The notes below the pieces were generated by a model. The model saw only the letters and a list, made by a program, of their open reading frames with translations. It ran no database searches and was not told the origin of the DNA. Shown one piece after another: positions 47,992-59,293 of a DNA stretch of 64,000 nt (position 1 is the first letter of the stretch; each line of letters opens with the position of its first letter). Source of the stretch: Porticoccus sp038143955. Its GTDB lineage: Bacteria > Pseudomonadota > Gammaproteobacteria > Pseudomonadales > Porticoccaceae. A program made the position numbers and the translations under genes. The DNA lies in the NCBI GenBank assembly GCA_038143955.1, contig JAYQMT010000005.1, positions 868,001 through 932,000 of the forward strand, given 5' to 3'.

Positions 47992-49031
47992 ATTTAACAC
48001 CCTCATTGGAATCAGGGTCTGAATATAACAAGATTCCAATTACAAATTTAATATTTATTGCGATAATTCCGGGGGTATTTGCGCTTATATTATTTTTTGG
48101 TTGGGGCTCTCTTTTAAACATCGCTGTATCGTCCATAGCAGCCTTAATCTTTGAAGCTCTTATACTTAAACTTCGTAAGCGCGCCGTTATTTCTCATCTT
48201 AAAGATCATAGTGTACTACTTACAGCCGTTCTGCTAGCAATATCTCTTCCCCCATTGACTCCTTGGTGGATACCTGTGATTGGAGTTTTTTTTAGTGTTG
48301 TTATAGCAAAAAATCTTTATGGGGTTCATGGTTATCATCCATTTAATCCGGCGATGGTTGGTTATGCAGTCCTGCTTATATCTTTTCCGATTCAAATGAC
48401 TGCATGGCCAGCACCAATCAGTATGGATCTTACAGGTATTGAAGCACCCGGTTTGTGGCAATCCATAAAAATTGTTTTCCCTTTTTTTAATTTAGATAGT
48501 GCAAATACACTCAACCAAGTGGATGCCTACACGGCTGCAACACCACTTGATGTTTTTAGGCAAAATTCGAGTCTCATGGTAGACCGACTCTATAGCGGTC
48601 AGCTGTATTTTACGGAAGGAATATGGGCAGGTTATGGCTGGGAGTGGATCAACATATGCTTTTTTCTCGGTGGTTGCTTATTGCTATATAAAAAAATACT
48701 CACATGGCATATTCCATTCGGAGTACTTGGGTCCCTAATAATACTGTCATCTGTTTTCTATGATGGTGGAAGCTCATTAAGTCTTGGTTCACCAATATTC
48801 CATCTATTTAGCGGCGCTACAATGCTAGGGGCTTTCTTCATAGCATCAGATCCAGTTACATCTCCAAATAGTTACAGGGGTAAGCTCTTGTATGGCGCAC
48901 TAATAGGTATTTTAATTTTTATAATTCGAGGCTGGGGAGGCTACCCAGATGCGATGGCTTTTGCAGTTTTAATAATGAATTTCTTTTCGCCATTAATTGA
49001 TAGATTAACAAGAATCAAAGAACATGAATAA
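47988..49031 (+). CDS. rsxD: Electron transport complex subunit RsxD/RnfD
   Basis: A 347-residue membrane subunit with about nine helices. GVHGYHPFNPAMVGYAVLL near residue 110 is family typical, and SGATMLGAFFIASDPVTSP near 275 holds the motif by which RnfD binds FMN covalently through threonine or in a flavin pocket. It starts within the end of rsxB, in the place normally taken by rsxC. Confidence 0.95.
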   Translation: MNLTPSLESGSEYNKIPITNLIFIAIIPGVFALILFFGWGSLLNIAVSSIAALIFEALILKLRKRAVISHLKDHSVLLTAVLLAISLPPLTPWWIPVIGVFFSVVIAKNLYGVHGYHPFNPAMVGYAVLLISFPIQMTAWPAPISMDLTGIEAPGLWQSIKIVFPFFNLDSANTLNQVDAYTAATPLDVFRQNSSLMVDRLYSGQLYFTEGIWAGYGWEWINICFFLGGCLLLYKKILTWHIPFGVLGSLIILSSVFYDGGSSLSLGSPIFHLFSGATMLGAFFIASDPVTSPNSYRGKLLYGALIGILIFIIRGWGGYPDAMAFAVLIMNFFSPLIDRLTRIKEHE

Positions 49032-49048
49032 TAAAAAAGGTGTGATCA

Positions 49049-49717
49049 ATGTTTAGTGGTTCGGTGTGGAAGAATATCGCTGTTTTAGGTATTGTAGCTC
49101 TAATATCAGGAATCGCAGTGTTCACAATACATTCAATAACTAAAGGCTACATTGCTAAGTCCGAAACTAGGTATGCTAAGCGGTTTCTTTTTCAAGTTGT
49201 GCCAAGCATAAATTATACTAATGATATATTGACAGATACAATTAATATTCCTAAAAAATATTTTTCTATATTGGGAATTGAAAGCGGAGAGATTCACCTA
49301 GTAAAGATAAATGGCAAACTAATTAGTATTATAGTTCCTTCAATAGCACATGACGGCTATAGCGGAAAAATTAAGATTTTAGTCGGTATTAATCTTGATG
49401 GTAGCATTGTTTCTGTAAGAGTAGTCTCTCATCAAGAAACGCCGGGGCTTGGTGACAATATGGAGGTAGACAAGAGCGACTGGATTCTCAATTTCAACAA
49501 AAAATCTTTAAAAAATCTAGAATCCAAGTCATGGAAGGTTAAAAAAGATGGTGGATACTTTGATCAATTTACTGGAGCGACCATTACACCTAACGCGATA
49601 ATTAAACAGGTTCATGAAACACTAAAGTACTATGAAATGGATAGATCAAGGATTATAAAGGAGCTCGATGTATTTAATGGAATTAAGGTAAATAACAATT
49701 TTGAAGGTGGCAATTGA
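49049..49717 (+). CDS. rsxG: Electron transport complex subunit RsxG/RnfG
   Basis: A 222-residue protein with one N-terminal anchor and a periplasmic FMN-binding domain. FDQFTGATITPNAI near residue 175 contains the threonine to which FMN is attached; VVSHQETPGLGDNME is the second family block. The stop is TGA and overlaps rsxE by four bases. Confidence 0.94.
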   Translation: MFSGSVWKNIAVLGIVALISGIAVFTIHSITKGYIAKSETRYAKRFLFQVVPSINYTNDILTDTINIPKKYFSILGIESGEIHLVKINGKLISIIVPSIAHDGYSGKIKILVGINLDGSIVSVRVVSHQETPGLGDNMEVDKSDWILNFNKKSLKNLESKSWKVKKDGGYFDQFTGATITPNAIIKQVHETLKYYEMDRSRIIKELDVFNGIKVNNNFEGGN

Positions 49718-50430
49718 TGAATATTCGCTCCTATAAAAGTATTTTAAATAATGGGATATGGGAGGAAAATCAGCGGCTTGTTCTTTTTTTAGGGTTATGT
49801 CCGTTAATTGCAGTCTCCAATAGTATAGTAAAAGCTTTAGGACTCAGTATAGCTACGATGTTTGTTCTATTATTCTCAAATATAACTATCTCGTTAATAA
49901 AAAAAAGTATTTCGGGTATAGTAAAAATCCCAATATTTATAATTATAATCGCTACATTTACAACTATTATTGAACTATTCATGAAAGTCTTCACATATGA
50001 GCTTTATATATTGCTAGGTATATTTGTCCCCTTGATAATTGTTAATGGATTAATCTTAAATAGAGCTGAAATATTTGCATGCAAAAATAGTGTAATTAAA
50101 TCTGCTTTTGATGGTTTGATTTTTGGTGTAGGTTTTTCTGCCGTTCTGATTACTTTAAGTGCAGTCAGAGAAGTCCTCAGTGTCGGTAAAATTTTTATAA
50201 ATATGGATCTGTTGTTTGGGTCGGCTGCAGTCGATTGGAATATGACTGTTTTCAGTGAAGGATATAGTTTTTTATTATTTATGCTTCCTCCTGGAGCGTT
50301 TATTCTTTTGGGGTTTCTAATAGCATTAAAAAATTTAATTGACGATAAAGTTAATACTCTAAGTGGTAATGAAAGATCTTCTTTAAAAAAAGAAACAAAA
50401 AGGGTAAGAACTACTGGACCTGTAGCCTAA
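49714..50430 (+). CDS. rsxE: Electron transport complex subunit RsxE/RnfE
   Basis: A 238-residue six-helix protein homologous to RsxA. LVLFLGLCPLIAVSNSIVKALG near residue 22 is the RnfE/NqrD signature. The last 20 residues are a basic tail. It ends the operon; the nth gene that often follows is absent and deaD comes next. Confidence 0.94.
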   Translation: MMNIRSYKSILNNGIWEENQRLVLFLGLCPLIAVSNSIVKALGLSIATMFVLLFSNITISLIKKSISGIVKIPIFIIIIATFTTIIELFMKVFTYELYILLGIFVPLIIVNGLILNRAEIFACKNSVIKSAFDGLIFGVGFSAVLITLSAVREVLSVGKIFINMDLLFGSAAVDWNMTVFSEGYSFLLFMLPPGAFILLGFLIALKNLIDDKVNTLSGNERSSLKKETKRVRTTGPVA

Positions 50431-50583
50431 TCTAATATTGACTATAGTTATTGCCAAGGATTAGCTGTCGCGAACAAAGCATATAAGCGAAAATCCTTTC
50501 TCAGCCAAATCATAGGCGTATACTTGCGTCTTTTAACAAACTCGGCTTTTTAGTCGTGAATCCAAGTAACTCGGACCTCACTT

Positions 50584-52318
50584 ATGCTACCCCCCGATTT
50601 CGAATCACTGGGAATTATTGAATCTGTACTCAAAGCTATCAAGCAATTAGGTTATGAGCAACCATCTCCCATTCAAGCGCAAAGTATTCCTATATTGTTA
50701 GGTGGAGAAAATTTACTTGGTGTGGCTCAAACAGGTACAGGGAAAACTGGTGCTTTTGCAATGCCACTACTAAGTCGTCTTAATAAGGCACAGAAAGATC
50801 CCCAGATACTAGTTCTTACGCCAACCCGTGAACTTGCTATTCAAGTTGCAGAAGCATTTCAAACCTATGCTAGAAATATTAATAAATTTCATGTCATACC
50901 AATATATGGTGGGCAGGATATAAGTACACAGTTACGAGGGCTTAGAAGAGGAGCGCAGGTCGTTGTAGGCACCCCTGGTAGAATCCTTGACCACATCAAA
51001 CGTAGAAGCTTGGTCTTAAATAAACTTAATGCCCTAGTTTTGGATGAGGCTGATGAAATGCTTCGAATGGGATTTATTGATGATGTTGAAACTATTCTTG
51101 CAGAGACGCCACCCAAATGTCAAAGGGCGTTATTTTCAGCAACGATGCCACCAACTATACGTAGAGTTGTAAAAAAATATCTAGGAGATGCTAAAGAGGT
51201 AAGCATAGCCTCAAAAACAAAAACTGTTGAACGAATCATACAATTTTATCTAATTGTCAAAGGCCATCAAAAAATGGAGGCATTAACACGTATTCTAGAG
51301 GTAGAGAAATTTGATGGAATGCTAATATTTGTTCGAACAAAATCAGCTACGTCAGAAGTTGCAGAAAAACTCGAGGCTAGAGGTTTCTCGGCATCTGCCC
51401 TTAACGGCGATCTAAGTCAAACTATACGGGAACGTACAGTAAATAGGTTGAAAAAAGGGCAAATTGATATTGTGGTTGCAACTGATGTTGCTGCCAGAGG
51501 GCTTGATGTTGAGCGAATCAGTCACGTTATAAACTATGACATTCCTTATGATAACGAAGCTTATGTCCATAGAATTGGCCGTACTGGCAGAGCCGGGAGA
51601 GATGGTAAAGCTATTTTGTTCGTCGCGCCAAAGGAAAATCGTCTATTACATTCAATTGAGAAATCAACAAAACAAAAAATTACTATGATGACTCTTCCAA
51701 CCGGGGATCAAGTGAGCGGTCAACGCATTCAGCAATTCGAGGACCGTATACTAGAGAGCATTGAGACTAAAAATCTTGAGCGCTTTAAAGGGCTTCTTCA
51801 TAAATTATGTGAAAATAATAATTTATCAATATCTGATGTAGCAGCAGGGATTAGCGGCACAAGTACAGCAAGATCGACCTCTTTTTCCTAATATGCCTCC
51901 GATTGATACTAGATTTAACGAGAGAAAAATACACGAAAAGTCTACAAATTTTAGCCCTAGAAAATCTAAAAGAAAATCTAGTTCGTCCAAAAAAAATAGC
52001 TCAGGTGATTCACTTAATATGGTTACCTACAGGATGGAGGCTGGTAAAAACGATGGAGTCATGCCAAAAGATATTGTTGGCGCTATCGCGAGTGAGGCAG
52101 GAATCGACGGTAAGAATATTGGCCGTATCATGTTATATGATGATTTCAGCACAGTTGATCTCCCAGAGGGTATGCCAAACGATATATTTCAACATTTGAA
52201 GCATAAAGTGAGAGTTAAGCAGCGCCCGATGAAACTTAGTGTTCTTAATAAAAATGATCAATTCAAAGAAAAAAAGAAACAAAAAAAATCGTTCAACGCA
52301 AAAAAACATACTAAATAA
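50584..52318 (+). CDS. deaD: DEAD-box RNA helicase DeaD/CsdA type (one frame break)
   Basis: About 577 residues. The helicase core (residues 1-370) has the Q motif GYEQPSPIQAQSIP, AQTGTGKTGAF, PTRELAIQ, DEAD in VLDEADEMLRMGF, SAT, and HRIGRTGRAGRDG. The T5 run at 51882-51886 has one extra base; without it the frame continues into a basic linker (RKSKRKSSSSKKNSS) and a DbpA-like RRM domain (MVTYRMEAGKNDGVMPKDIVGAIASEAG), which otherwise appears as a separate small frame at 51893. The domain order matches DeaD, an RNA helicase of cold-stress ribosome assembly and mRNA decay. Confidence 0.9.
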
Positions 52319-52342
52319 CTGGATTTATTAAAGTTATTTAGT
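52310..52342. terminator. Convergent terminator-like hairpin between deaD and the M16 gene
   Basis: ACTAAATAACT and AGTTATTTAGT form a perfect 11-base inverted repeat with an 11-base loop. The TAA stops of deaD (52316-52318) and of the convergent protease gene (52336-52334) are both inside the arms. It is AT-only, so weak. Confidence 0.5.
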
Positions 52343-55192
52343 ATTAAGAGCAAAGGATTCTCTGTTTTTCTGAAACTCTTTTTTATCGAATGAAAAACTG
52401 TCGCCGCTATCTATTTGAAAAGAATATCCAGATTTAATTATTAGAGAGTTAAATGTATTTAAAATTTCTTTGTGTGAAATCTTTTTTAGCGCAAATATCA
52501 ATTCTTCCCTACGATCAAATGTATAATTACGGGTCATTATACATTGCCAAAATCGAGATAAGCTCTCCAATAAATTTTTAGGCTTTTCCTGCAATCTCAA
52601 TAAAACTGATTCTTTTTGTTTAAGAAAATCTTCTTCAGTCATGATTTTTAATTTATCAAAAAAGTCTAATAGAAAGTTATCTATTTCTTGACTCATTCTG
52701 ATTACCGAGGCCTCAGGTGATTGAACCAATAAACTGACGCCTGGAATCCTATCAACTTTCTGGTTCACCACAGCCACTATATAACCCAGTTGTTTTTTAG
52801 TGCGCAATTCATGAAAAAAATCCGATCCCATGAGCTGTTTTAATAAAATTATTGAGGCCTCTTCCTTGGGGCTGTCATTTCGTCCTTGATAATATTTTAG
52901 AATAGCTAAATCGTTATGATTGATTGCTAAAGATGAGTTTAATTTCTCTTCTGAATGAATTTTATATATCTGACGATCCCCATCGTAAGTCTTATTCTCA
53001 AAAAGACTAACTGTCGGCGGAATGAGAGATTTAGCGACTGAAGCTTCTATATTTCCACCTACAAGAAAATCTGCGGTTGCGCCATAAAATATTGTTTGTA
53101 TGAAATTATTAAATTTGATTATATCAAAATTTAGCATGGCTTCTGAAAGCTCTTCTGGACTCCAAGATTTAGTATCAATCTGATGAGCTATTTCCTTAAC
53201 AACCTGCTTATATGGGGAATCCTTTTTTGTATTCTGCCACTCTCTCGTTAACTCTGATTTCAGTCGATAAAATAGCTTATCTTCTTGACCACTGTGTTTT
53301 GAAAATAACTCATTGGTAACCTCTTTCACCAAAAAAGGTAGTTTACTGTCAAATCCACTTACAAAAATAATTATTTTATTTGCCTGTCTAAAAATACCAT
53401 AATTTAACCCAGCTAGTATTGCAGCATAATTAGCTTCTTTAAGTTGCTCATTAACGACACTTAGATATAAATCAAGCATAGCCGCATCGGTGGCATTCTT
53501 TATTAATGGGATTTTTACTGATGCATAGAATTGAGCTTTGGGAACGCCATAGAAATTATCTGGGTAATGCCAAAGACGATAATTTTCCTTATCAATTAAT
53601 AATGTTGGCTTACCAGCGGATGAATTTGTTATCTTTGATTTTATTTCAAAGCCATCTGGTATGAACTTATTTGGTAGTGGTAATTTTAAGGTATTTGCTA
53701 AGTCAAGCACTCGAACTTGATCAGTCTTGAATTTTTTAAACTATATGGAGCCATATATAAGCTAGATACTTTATCAGTTTGAACTTCTGGAGATACAAGA
53801 GTGACTAAGGAATTATTAGGTTTCATCAAACTAAGTATTTTGTTAACAAGGTCTGGAGCAAATTGGTTATGCAGGTAGGGGCCCTTAATAACCAAATGAG
53901 GAGGATAGTCATGAAGCTGAGAAGAAAGCTGCATAACACGACTACTCGGGCTACTTGGCTCTTTATAGAGAAATGCAGCTTCAGCTAATTTTTTTGCTCG
54001 GCCCAGCGCCATTCCTCTATCCCATTTTGGGAAATGAGGTCGATTTTTTGAAAAATTAAATTAATAACTTTTTTGAAGTTTTCTGCTCCGTCAGGCGTTA
54101 GACTAACGTTTATATCAAAAGAGCTTCCATTTAGATCAGATAGACCTTCTCCAGCCATAAGTGCCTCAGCCCAACCCCTCTCTTTCAATAAAGATAAAAG
54201 ACTACCATGACCTTCATCTCCAATTAAGCTAGCAATATAACTAAGGGGTTTTTCTTGATAATAATCCCGCATAGAAGGCAAAGGGAAAGTTACTGTTAAT
54301 TGACGTCGCTCCTGAAGAGGTTCAATATTTAACAGGTAAGGTAATGAACCATCTTTAAATAACGGTTGTTTATGTCTGAATTGTGCTTTATCTGTATTTT
54401 TTACTTCATTAAATTTTGCAGTAACAACAGACTCTAATTCATCAAGACTTTTAGGAGCAAGAACAACTAGAGCCATTTTGTTTGCAGAATAATGTTCATT
54501 ATGGAAACTTAGAAGATCATCTCGAACATTACTGGTCTTCTTATTGGATAAAATATCTAGATTTCCAACACTAAATTTTGCTGCAGGGTGGCTTGGATTA
54601 ACAATCTCAGACAAAACATCTCTTTGTCGACGATAGTCATTTTTTATTCGCGCCATATACTCGGAGTGAACTGCATTCATCTCTCGATCAACATACTCAG
54701 AGTTAAATAAGGGCGCAATAAAAAATCTTGAGAAGCGATCTAGTGCTGACTCAATACTTTTAGGGGTCAATATCAAAAAAATAGTTTGTATGCTCAAAAG
54801 ATGTGTATGCATTATGCGAACCTCCGTGCTGACTTATAAAGGATTGATATTCGTCTGGCGCTGGGTATCTGTCTGTTCCTAAAAACAACATATGTTCAAG
54901 AAAGTGAGCTAAACCTTGTCGATTTATTGGATCATGAGAGCTGCCTACAAAAACATCAAGGGATACTGCTGCCTTGTCGACTTTCATATCCGAAATAAGC
55001 AACACCTTCATTTTATTTGGGAGTTCTATATAACGGTACTCAGAAGAATCTGGCTGACTTTTTTTCTACTATAACTTGGTTAGTTTTTATGAGCTCTTGA
55101 GAGTTACTAAACACGTTTACCGTTTCTGAAGCAAGATTTTGAGCTGGGCTCAAAATTAGGCTGCAAATTAATACTATATATATTTTATTCAA
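52334..55192 (-). CDS. Pitrilysin-like M16 zinc protease (five frame breaks)
   Basis: About 950 residues after joining all pieces, the length of protease III/insulinase-type enzymes. The N-terminus is a signal peptide (KIYIVLICSLILSPAQNLA) from a TTG at 55192; no better start is visible. The active site HFLEHMLFLGT with the distal glutamate region follows at residue ~90. Breaks are in runs: T7 55059-55065 (one extra), G4 54773-54776 (one extra), T7 53989-53995 (one short) and T6 53732-53737 (one short); the signal-to-domain join is the first of these. It degrades small periplasmic peptides. An annotation of separate proteins here would be wrong. Confidence 0.85.
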
Positions 55193-55214
55193 CTAGAAGC
55201 ACATTAAGAAGTAA

Positions 55215-56285
55215 TCAATTTTGGTTATTAGAGGGCATACTTGGATTTGGCCATGCGCCATAGAGGGCCTTAACTAATGTTGCTAGAGGGATTGAAAAAA
55301 ATACGCCCCAAAATCCCCATATTCCTCCAAATAAAATTACAGCAAGTATAATTGATACTGGATGCAAATTCACTGCCTCTGAAAATAATAAAGGTACTAG
55401 AACATTACCATCTAAAGCTTGAATTATTGCGTAAGCTCCTAGTAAAAAAATAGATCTCCCTCCCAGCCCCACTGAAGATAGGCCACCATAACTACTGGGA
55501 TAGAAACAAGAAGAGCACCTATATATGGAACGATCACTGATAATCCGACTAGCAAAGCAAGAAGTGCGGCGTAATTTAATCCAAAGAATAAAAATGTTAT
55601 GTAACTAATAAAACCAACGATTACAATCTCAATTGCTTTTCCACGAACATAGTTAGCCATTTGAAAGTTCATTTCTTTCCATATTTTCCACATCATAGGA
55701 CGTTTAGGGGGAAGAAGATTAGATAAAAAGCCTAATAGCTTTTCTTTATCTTTCAGCATAAAGAAAACTAGTAAAGGTACTAATACGAGATACAGAATTA
55801 GTGCTAAAACACTTGGAAATGTGTCAAATGAAAAACTTACTAAATTTTGTGCAATACTACCAAGCTCTTTTGATGCTTGTGCCAATAGATCACTTATTTG
55901 ATTTTCAGAAAAGATTTTAGGAAATTTTTCAGACAGTAAAAAAAAGCAACCCCTGAAACTGATCGACCATAGCAGGGGTTTTTTCCATTAAATTTAATGA
56001 TTGTCGGCCTATCAATGGTAAAAAAATAATTAAAATTGCTGAAAAAGTTCCAATAAAAAATAAAAATACACCAATTACTGCAACTATTCTGGGTATTCCT
56101 AAAAGGGTCAAACGGTTTACGCCCCCTTGCAATAGGAAAGCAAAAATAAGTGCTGCAATGAATGGCGCTATTATTTGACCAAGTGTTATTAATATCACCA
56201 AAGCAGAAATTAACAATACGGCTAATAAAACTGTCTCTTCCTCGCCAAAATAACGGTTAATCCAGCTACCTAATACTTTTAACAT
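55215..56285 (-). CDS. perM: AI-2E family transporter PerM (two frame breaks)
   Basis: About 356 residues. The start ATG at 56285 has GGAGG seven bases upstream. Membrane segments alternate with a helical loop; VGLSVIVPYIGALLVSIPVV and HPVSIILAVILFGGIWGFWGVFFSIPLATLVKA-type blocks define the PerM/YhhQ-like AI-2E permease family. Breaks: A8 55938-55945 (one extra) and A7 55444-55450 (one short). PerM beside bepA and near hda is a conserved gammaproteobacterial arrangement. The true substrate is unclear. Confidence 0.88.
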
Positions 56286-56471
56286 CAAACCCTCCAATCT
56301 TGTCATTAGATAATACATGCAATAAGGTACGAGATCACTAATCAAGCTACAATAATATTACTTAAGTTTTCTAAACCCTCGTGCCCTGGTCGTTAAAATG
56401 TATCTATTATTATAGATTTAATTTTATAATTAGAATTACACAAACAGTTAAATTGCCGCATATCAATCAAA

Positions 56472-57937
56472 ATGAACAAGCTAATAATACTTTTTAACCA
56501 TTTCCGGTGTTTGATACTAATTTTTTTAGTCTTACTAGTTGTAGTTAGGCCAGCTTTAAGTGCTGAAGTTAACCTTCCTCTACTAGGGGACGAGTCATCA
56601 AGCAATATTTCGCCACAAAAAGAGTTTGAAATAGGGCGGGCTTGGCTTAAAGCTTATCGAAGTAGAGTTAATGAAAATCATGATCCACTTTTAAGGGACT
56701 ACTTAGAAAAACTTATCAAAAAATTAGCGTCTAAAAGCCGTCTGGAAGATCGACGTATTGAGCTTATTGTTATAAATAATTCAACATTAAACGCTTTTGC
56801 AGTGCCCGGAGGAATAATTGGAATTCATACAGGATTATTTCTGTATGCAAAAACGGAGGATGAATTGGCATCGGTTATTGCGCATGAGATTGCTCATTTA
56901 AGTCAAAGACATTTTGCCCGCCGCTTAAATCAACAAAAGAAAAATAGAGTTATAAGTATGGCAGGTTTGCTTGCGAGCCTTATTTTGGCAGCAACAGCTG
57001 GTAGTGATGCAGGCATGGCTGGCTTAAGTGCAACCCAAACTATGGGGATGAAAACAGCTTTGAGGTACAGCAGACAAAATGAACGGGAAGCTGATAGATT
57101 GGGTCTCCAAACAATGATTGCTTCAGGAATGAACCCAAGTGCTATGTCTTCTATGTTCGAAGGAATGCTAAAACTAACCAGACATGCAAGTAGCAAGATC
57201 CCTGAATTTCTCAGGTCCCACCCGCTTACACAAGATAGAGTTGTTGATGCTAAAAATAGAATAAATCAACTTAAGGTTAAAAATTATTCCGACAATTTTG
57301 AATTTCATTTGATGCGAGCCAGAGCGATAATTGCAACCAAGAAAGACTCTAATTTATCACTTAACTACTTCAAAAATCAATTGAGTGATACAGGGAAGAA
57401 TAAAAATGCTGCTATTTATGGTATGGCCCTCTCGAATATGGCTATAAGGGATTTCACAACAACAGATAAATTAATTAATAAACTAATGAAAATATCACCA
57501 AATGAACTTCTTTATAAAATGGCTCAGATTGAGAGTTATCGAAATCAAGAAAAATATACTACTGCAATCGAAAAACTCTTTCACTTCTAAAATATGATAC
57601 CAAAAGCTACCCTTTACGTATGTCTCTCGCTGAAACATATCTTAAGGCTAATCGTTTTTTTGATTCTGAAAAAATATTAAACTCGTTAAAAAATAGTCGC
57701 CCAAACAATCCTGAGGTGTGGTTTCAACTTGCAGAAGTTCGTGGTCTATCTGGAGATATACCAGGCGTTCACCTGGCACGAGCAGAATATTTTATACTGA
57801 TTGGTGTCTTTGACAAAGCAAGAGATCAGTTAATGTATGCAAGAAAATTATTGGTCAATGACTACAATAAAAAATTATCGATTGATCAAAGGCTTAAAAG
57901 TTTAGAAAAGATTGAAGAAAATATGAGGAACTTATAG
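56472..57937 (+). CDS. bepA: BepA, periplasmic M48 metalloprotease/chaperone (one frame break)
   Basis: About 487 residues. A signal segment (IFLVLLVVVRPALSAE) precedes the M48 domain with VIAHEIAHLSQRHFARR (HExxH zinc site) near residue 140 and NEREADRLG. The C-terminal half is TPR-like. The run A5 at 57571-57575 is one base short; corrected, the sequence continues TLSLLKYDTKSYPLRMSLAETYLKA. BepA assists LptD assembly and removes stalled outer-membrane proteins. It abuts the convergent nadA with no base between the stops. Confidence 0.92.
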
Positions 57938-59020
57938 TTACTCGTCACGAAAATCTAACATTCTTTGTAATGAGCTCATTGCTTTTATGCTAGTACTTTT
58001 TTCTACAAATATCTCATTCTCATTTAGCTCTAAAGAGTTCATCAAGTTCTTAAGGTCATTTAACCCCATCCAGGGACAATTTGCACAACTTCGACAGGTG
58101 GCCCCTTCTCCAGCAGTAGGAGCAATTATAAGCTCTTTATTAGGACATGCTTGCTGCATCTTATAAAATATACCCGAATCAGTTGCTACAATCATTTGTT
58201 GATTAGGTAGATTCTTCGAGGCCTCAATTAATTGTGAAGTTGAACCAACAAAATCTGCCATATCAGTGATGGCTTCAGGGGACTCTGGGTGAACAAGCAA
58301 TGCAGCATCGGGGTATACATTTTTTAACTCAATAATTCCTTTTAACTTAAACTCCTCATGCACAATACAACTTCCATTCCATATGAGCATATCAGCACCA
58401 GTTTTTTTCTGAATATAACTACCTAGATACTTATCTGGCGCCCAAAGTATTTTCTTTCCGCAGCTATCAAGATACTCAATAACGTTTACGGCTATACTAG
58501 AGGTAACTACCCAGTCGGCTTTTGCCTTTACAGCAGCTGACGTATTTGCATAAACAACTACAGTTCTATCAGGATTTTGATCACAAAATTCACTAAAATC
58601 ATCCACAGGACATCCTATATCTAAAGAACATGTTGCTTCAAGCGTAGGCATCAAAACTTTCTTTTCTGGCGTTAAAATTTTAGCTGTTTCTCCCATAAAC
58701 TTTACACCTGCAACTACTATCACTGTGGCTTCATGTGTGCTGCCAAATCTTGCCATCTCTAGCGAATCAGAAACAATTCCACCCGTTTCTTCTGCCAAAG
58801 CTTGAATCGATGGATCAGTATAATAATGAGCAACTATTACTGCATTTCTATCTTTCAATAGTTGCTTAATTCTATTCCTGTAAAAACCTTCTTCCTGAGT
58901 GGAGCGTCTTGGTTGGGCATGTATAGATTTAAGATGAGACTCAATAATCTTATCGGTCTTCAATTTAGGCGTAACACTTAGATTTTTTTGATGCTGGTTG
59001 AGAGGTGTATTCATAATCAA
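57938..59020 (-). CDS. nadA: Quinolinate synthase A
   Basis: A 360-residue NadA with no frame break, condensing iminoaspartate and DHAP to quinolinate for NAD synthesis. AVIVAHYYTDPSIQALAEETGG near residue 57 is the substrate block; the three [4Fe-4S] ligands are in EATCSLDIGCPVD, WNGSCIVHEEF and CRSCANCPWMGL. nadA next to tRNA-Lys and the tol-pal operon is the arrangement found in Pseudomonas-like genomes, here without the queE/queC genes. Confidence 0.96.
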   Translation of the reverse strand: MIMNTPLNQHQKNLSVTPKLKTDKIIESHLKSIHAQPRRSTQEEGFYRNRIKQLLKDRNAVIVAHYYTDPSIQALAEETGGIVSDSLEMARFGSTHEATVIVVAGVKFMGETAKILTPEKKVLMPTLEATCSLDIGCPVDDFSEFCDQNPDRTVVVYANTSAAVKAKADWVVTSSIAVNVIEYLDSCGKKILWAPDKYLGSYIQKKTGADMLIWNGSCIVHEEFKLKGIIELKNVYPDAALLVHPESPEAITDMADFVGSTSQLIEASKNLPNQQMIVATDSGIFYKMQQACPNKELIIAPTAGEGATCRSCANCPWMGLNDLKNLMNSLELNENEIFVEKSTSIKAMSSLQRMLDFRDE

Positions 59021-59109
59021 TTTTCAATAGAAGCTCATTTATAATTTTAACATACATCTAATATGCACAAAAACAAGTCTGGCCATAGAAATTAAGAAGC
59101 TTTTATAAA

Positions 59110-59185
59110 TGGTGGGTCGTGTTGGGTTCGAACCAACGACCAATTCCTTAAAAGGGAACTGCTCTACCAACTGAGCTAACGACCC
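59110..59185 (-). tRNA. tRNA-Lys (anticodon TTT)
   Basis: A complete 76-base cloverleaf with encoded CCA. Acceptor GGGTCGT pairs with ACGACCC; the anticodon stem TTCC/GGAA encloses CTTTTAA, giving TTT; the T-arm is GTTGGTTCGAACCCAAC. It lies between cpoB and nadA on the same strand. Confidence 0.97.
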
Positions 59186-59260
59186 GCTTGAAGAGGAAGT
59201 TATCTTACTCATGAACAATGAAAAATCAAGTGTTAATTGAACTGTTAGTCTCCGACCAAA

Positions 59261-59280
59261 AAGTTCTTTAGTTGAACTTA
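59261..59280 (-). terminator. Weak hairpin after cpoB
   Basis: AAGTTC and GAACTT form a 6-base stem with a 7-base loop, followed on the minus strand by TTTT. It lies 14 bases after the cpoB stop and may partly separate the tol-pal transcript from tRNA-Lys. Confidence 0.4.
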
Positions 59281-59293
59281 TTACCTACCGAAA

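Noticed and set aside
51893..52318. Separate small RNA-binding protein after deaD
   Set aside because: It is the C-terminal DbpA-like domain of DeaD, split off by one extra T in the run 51882-51886.
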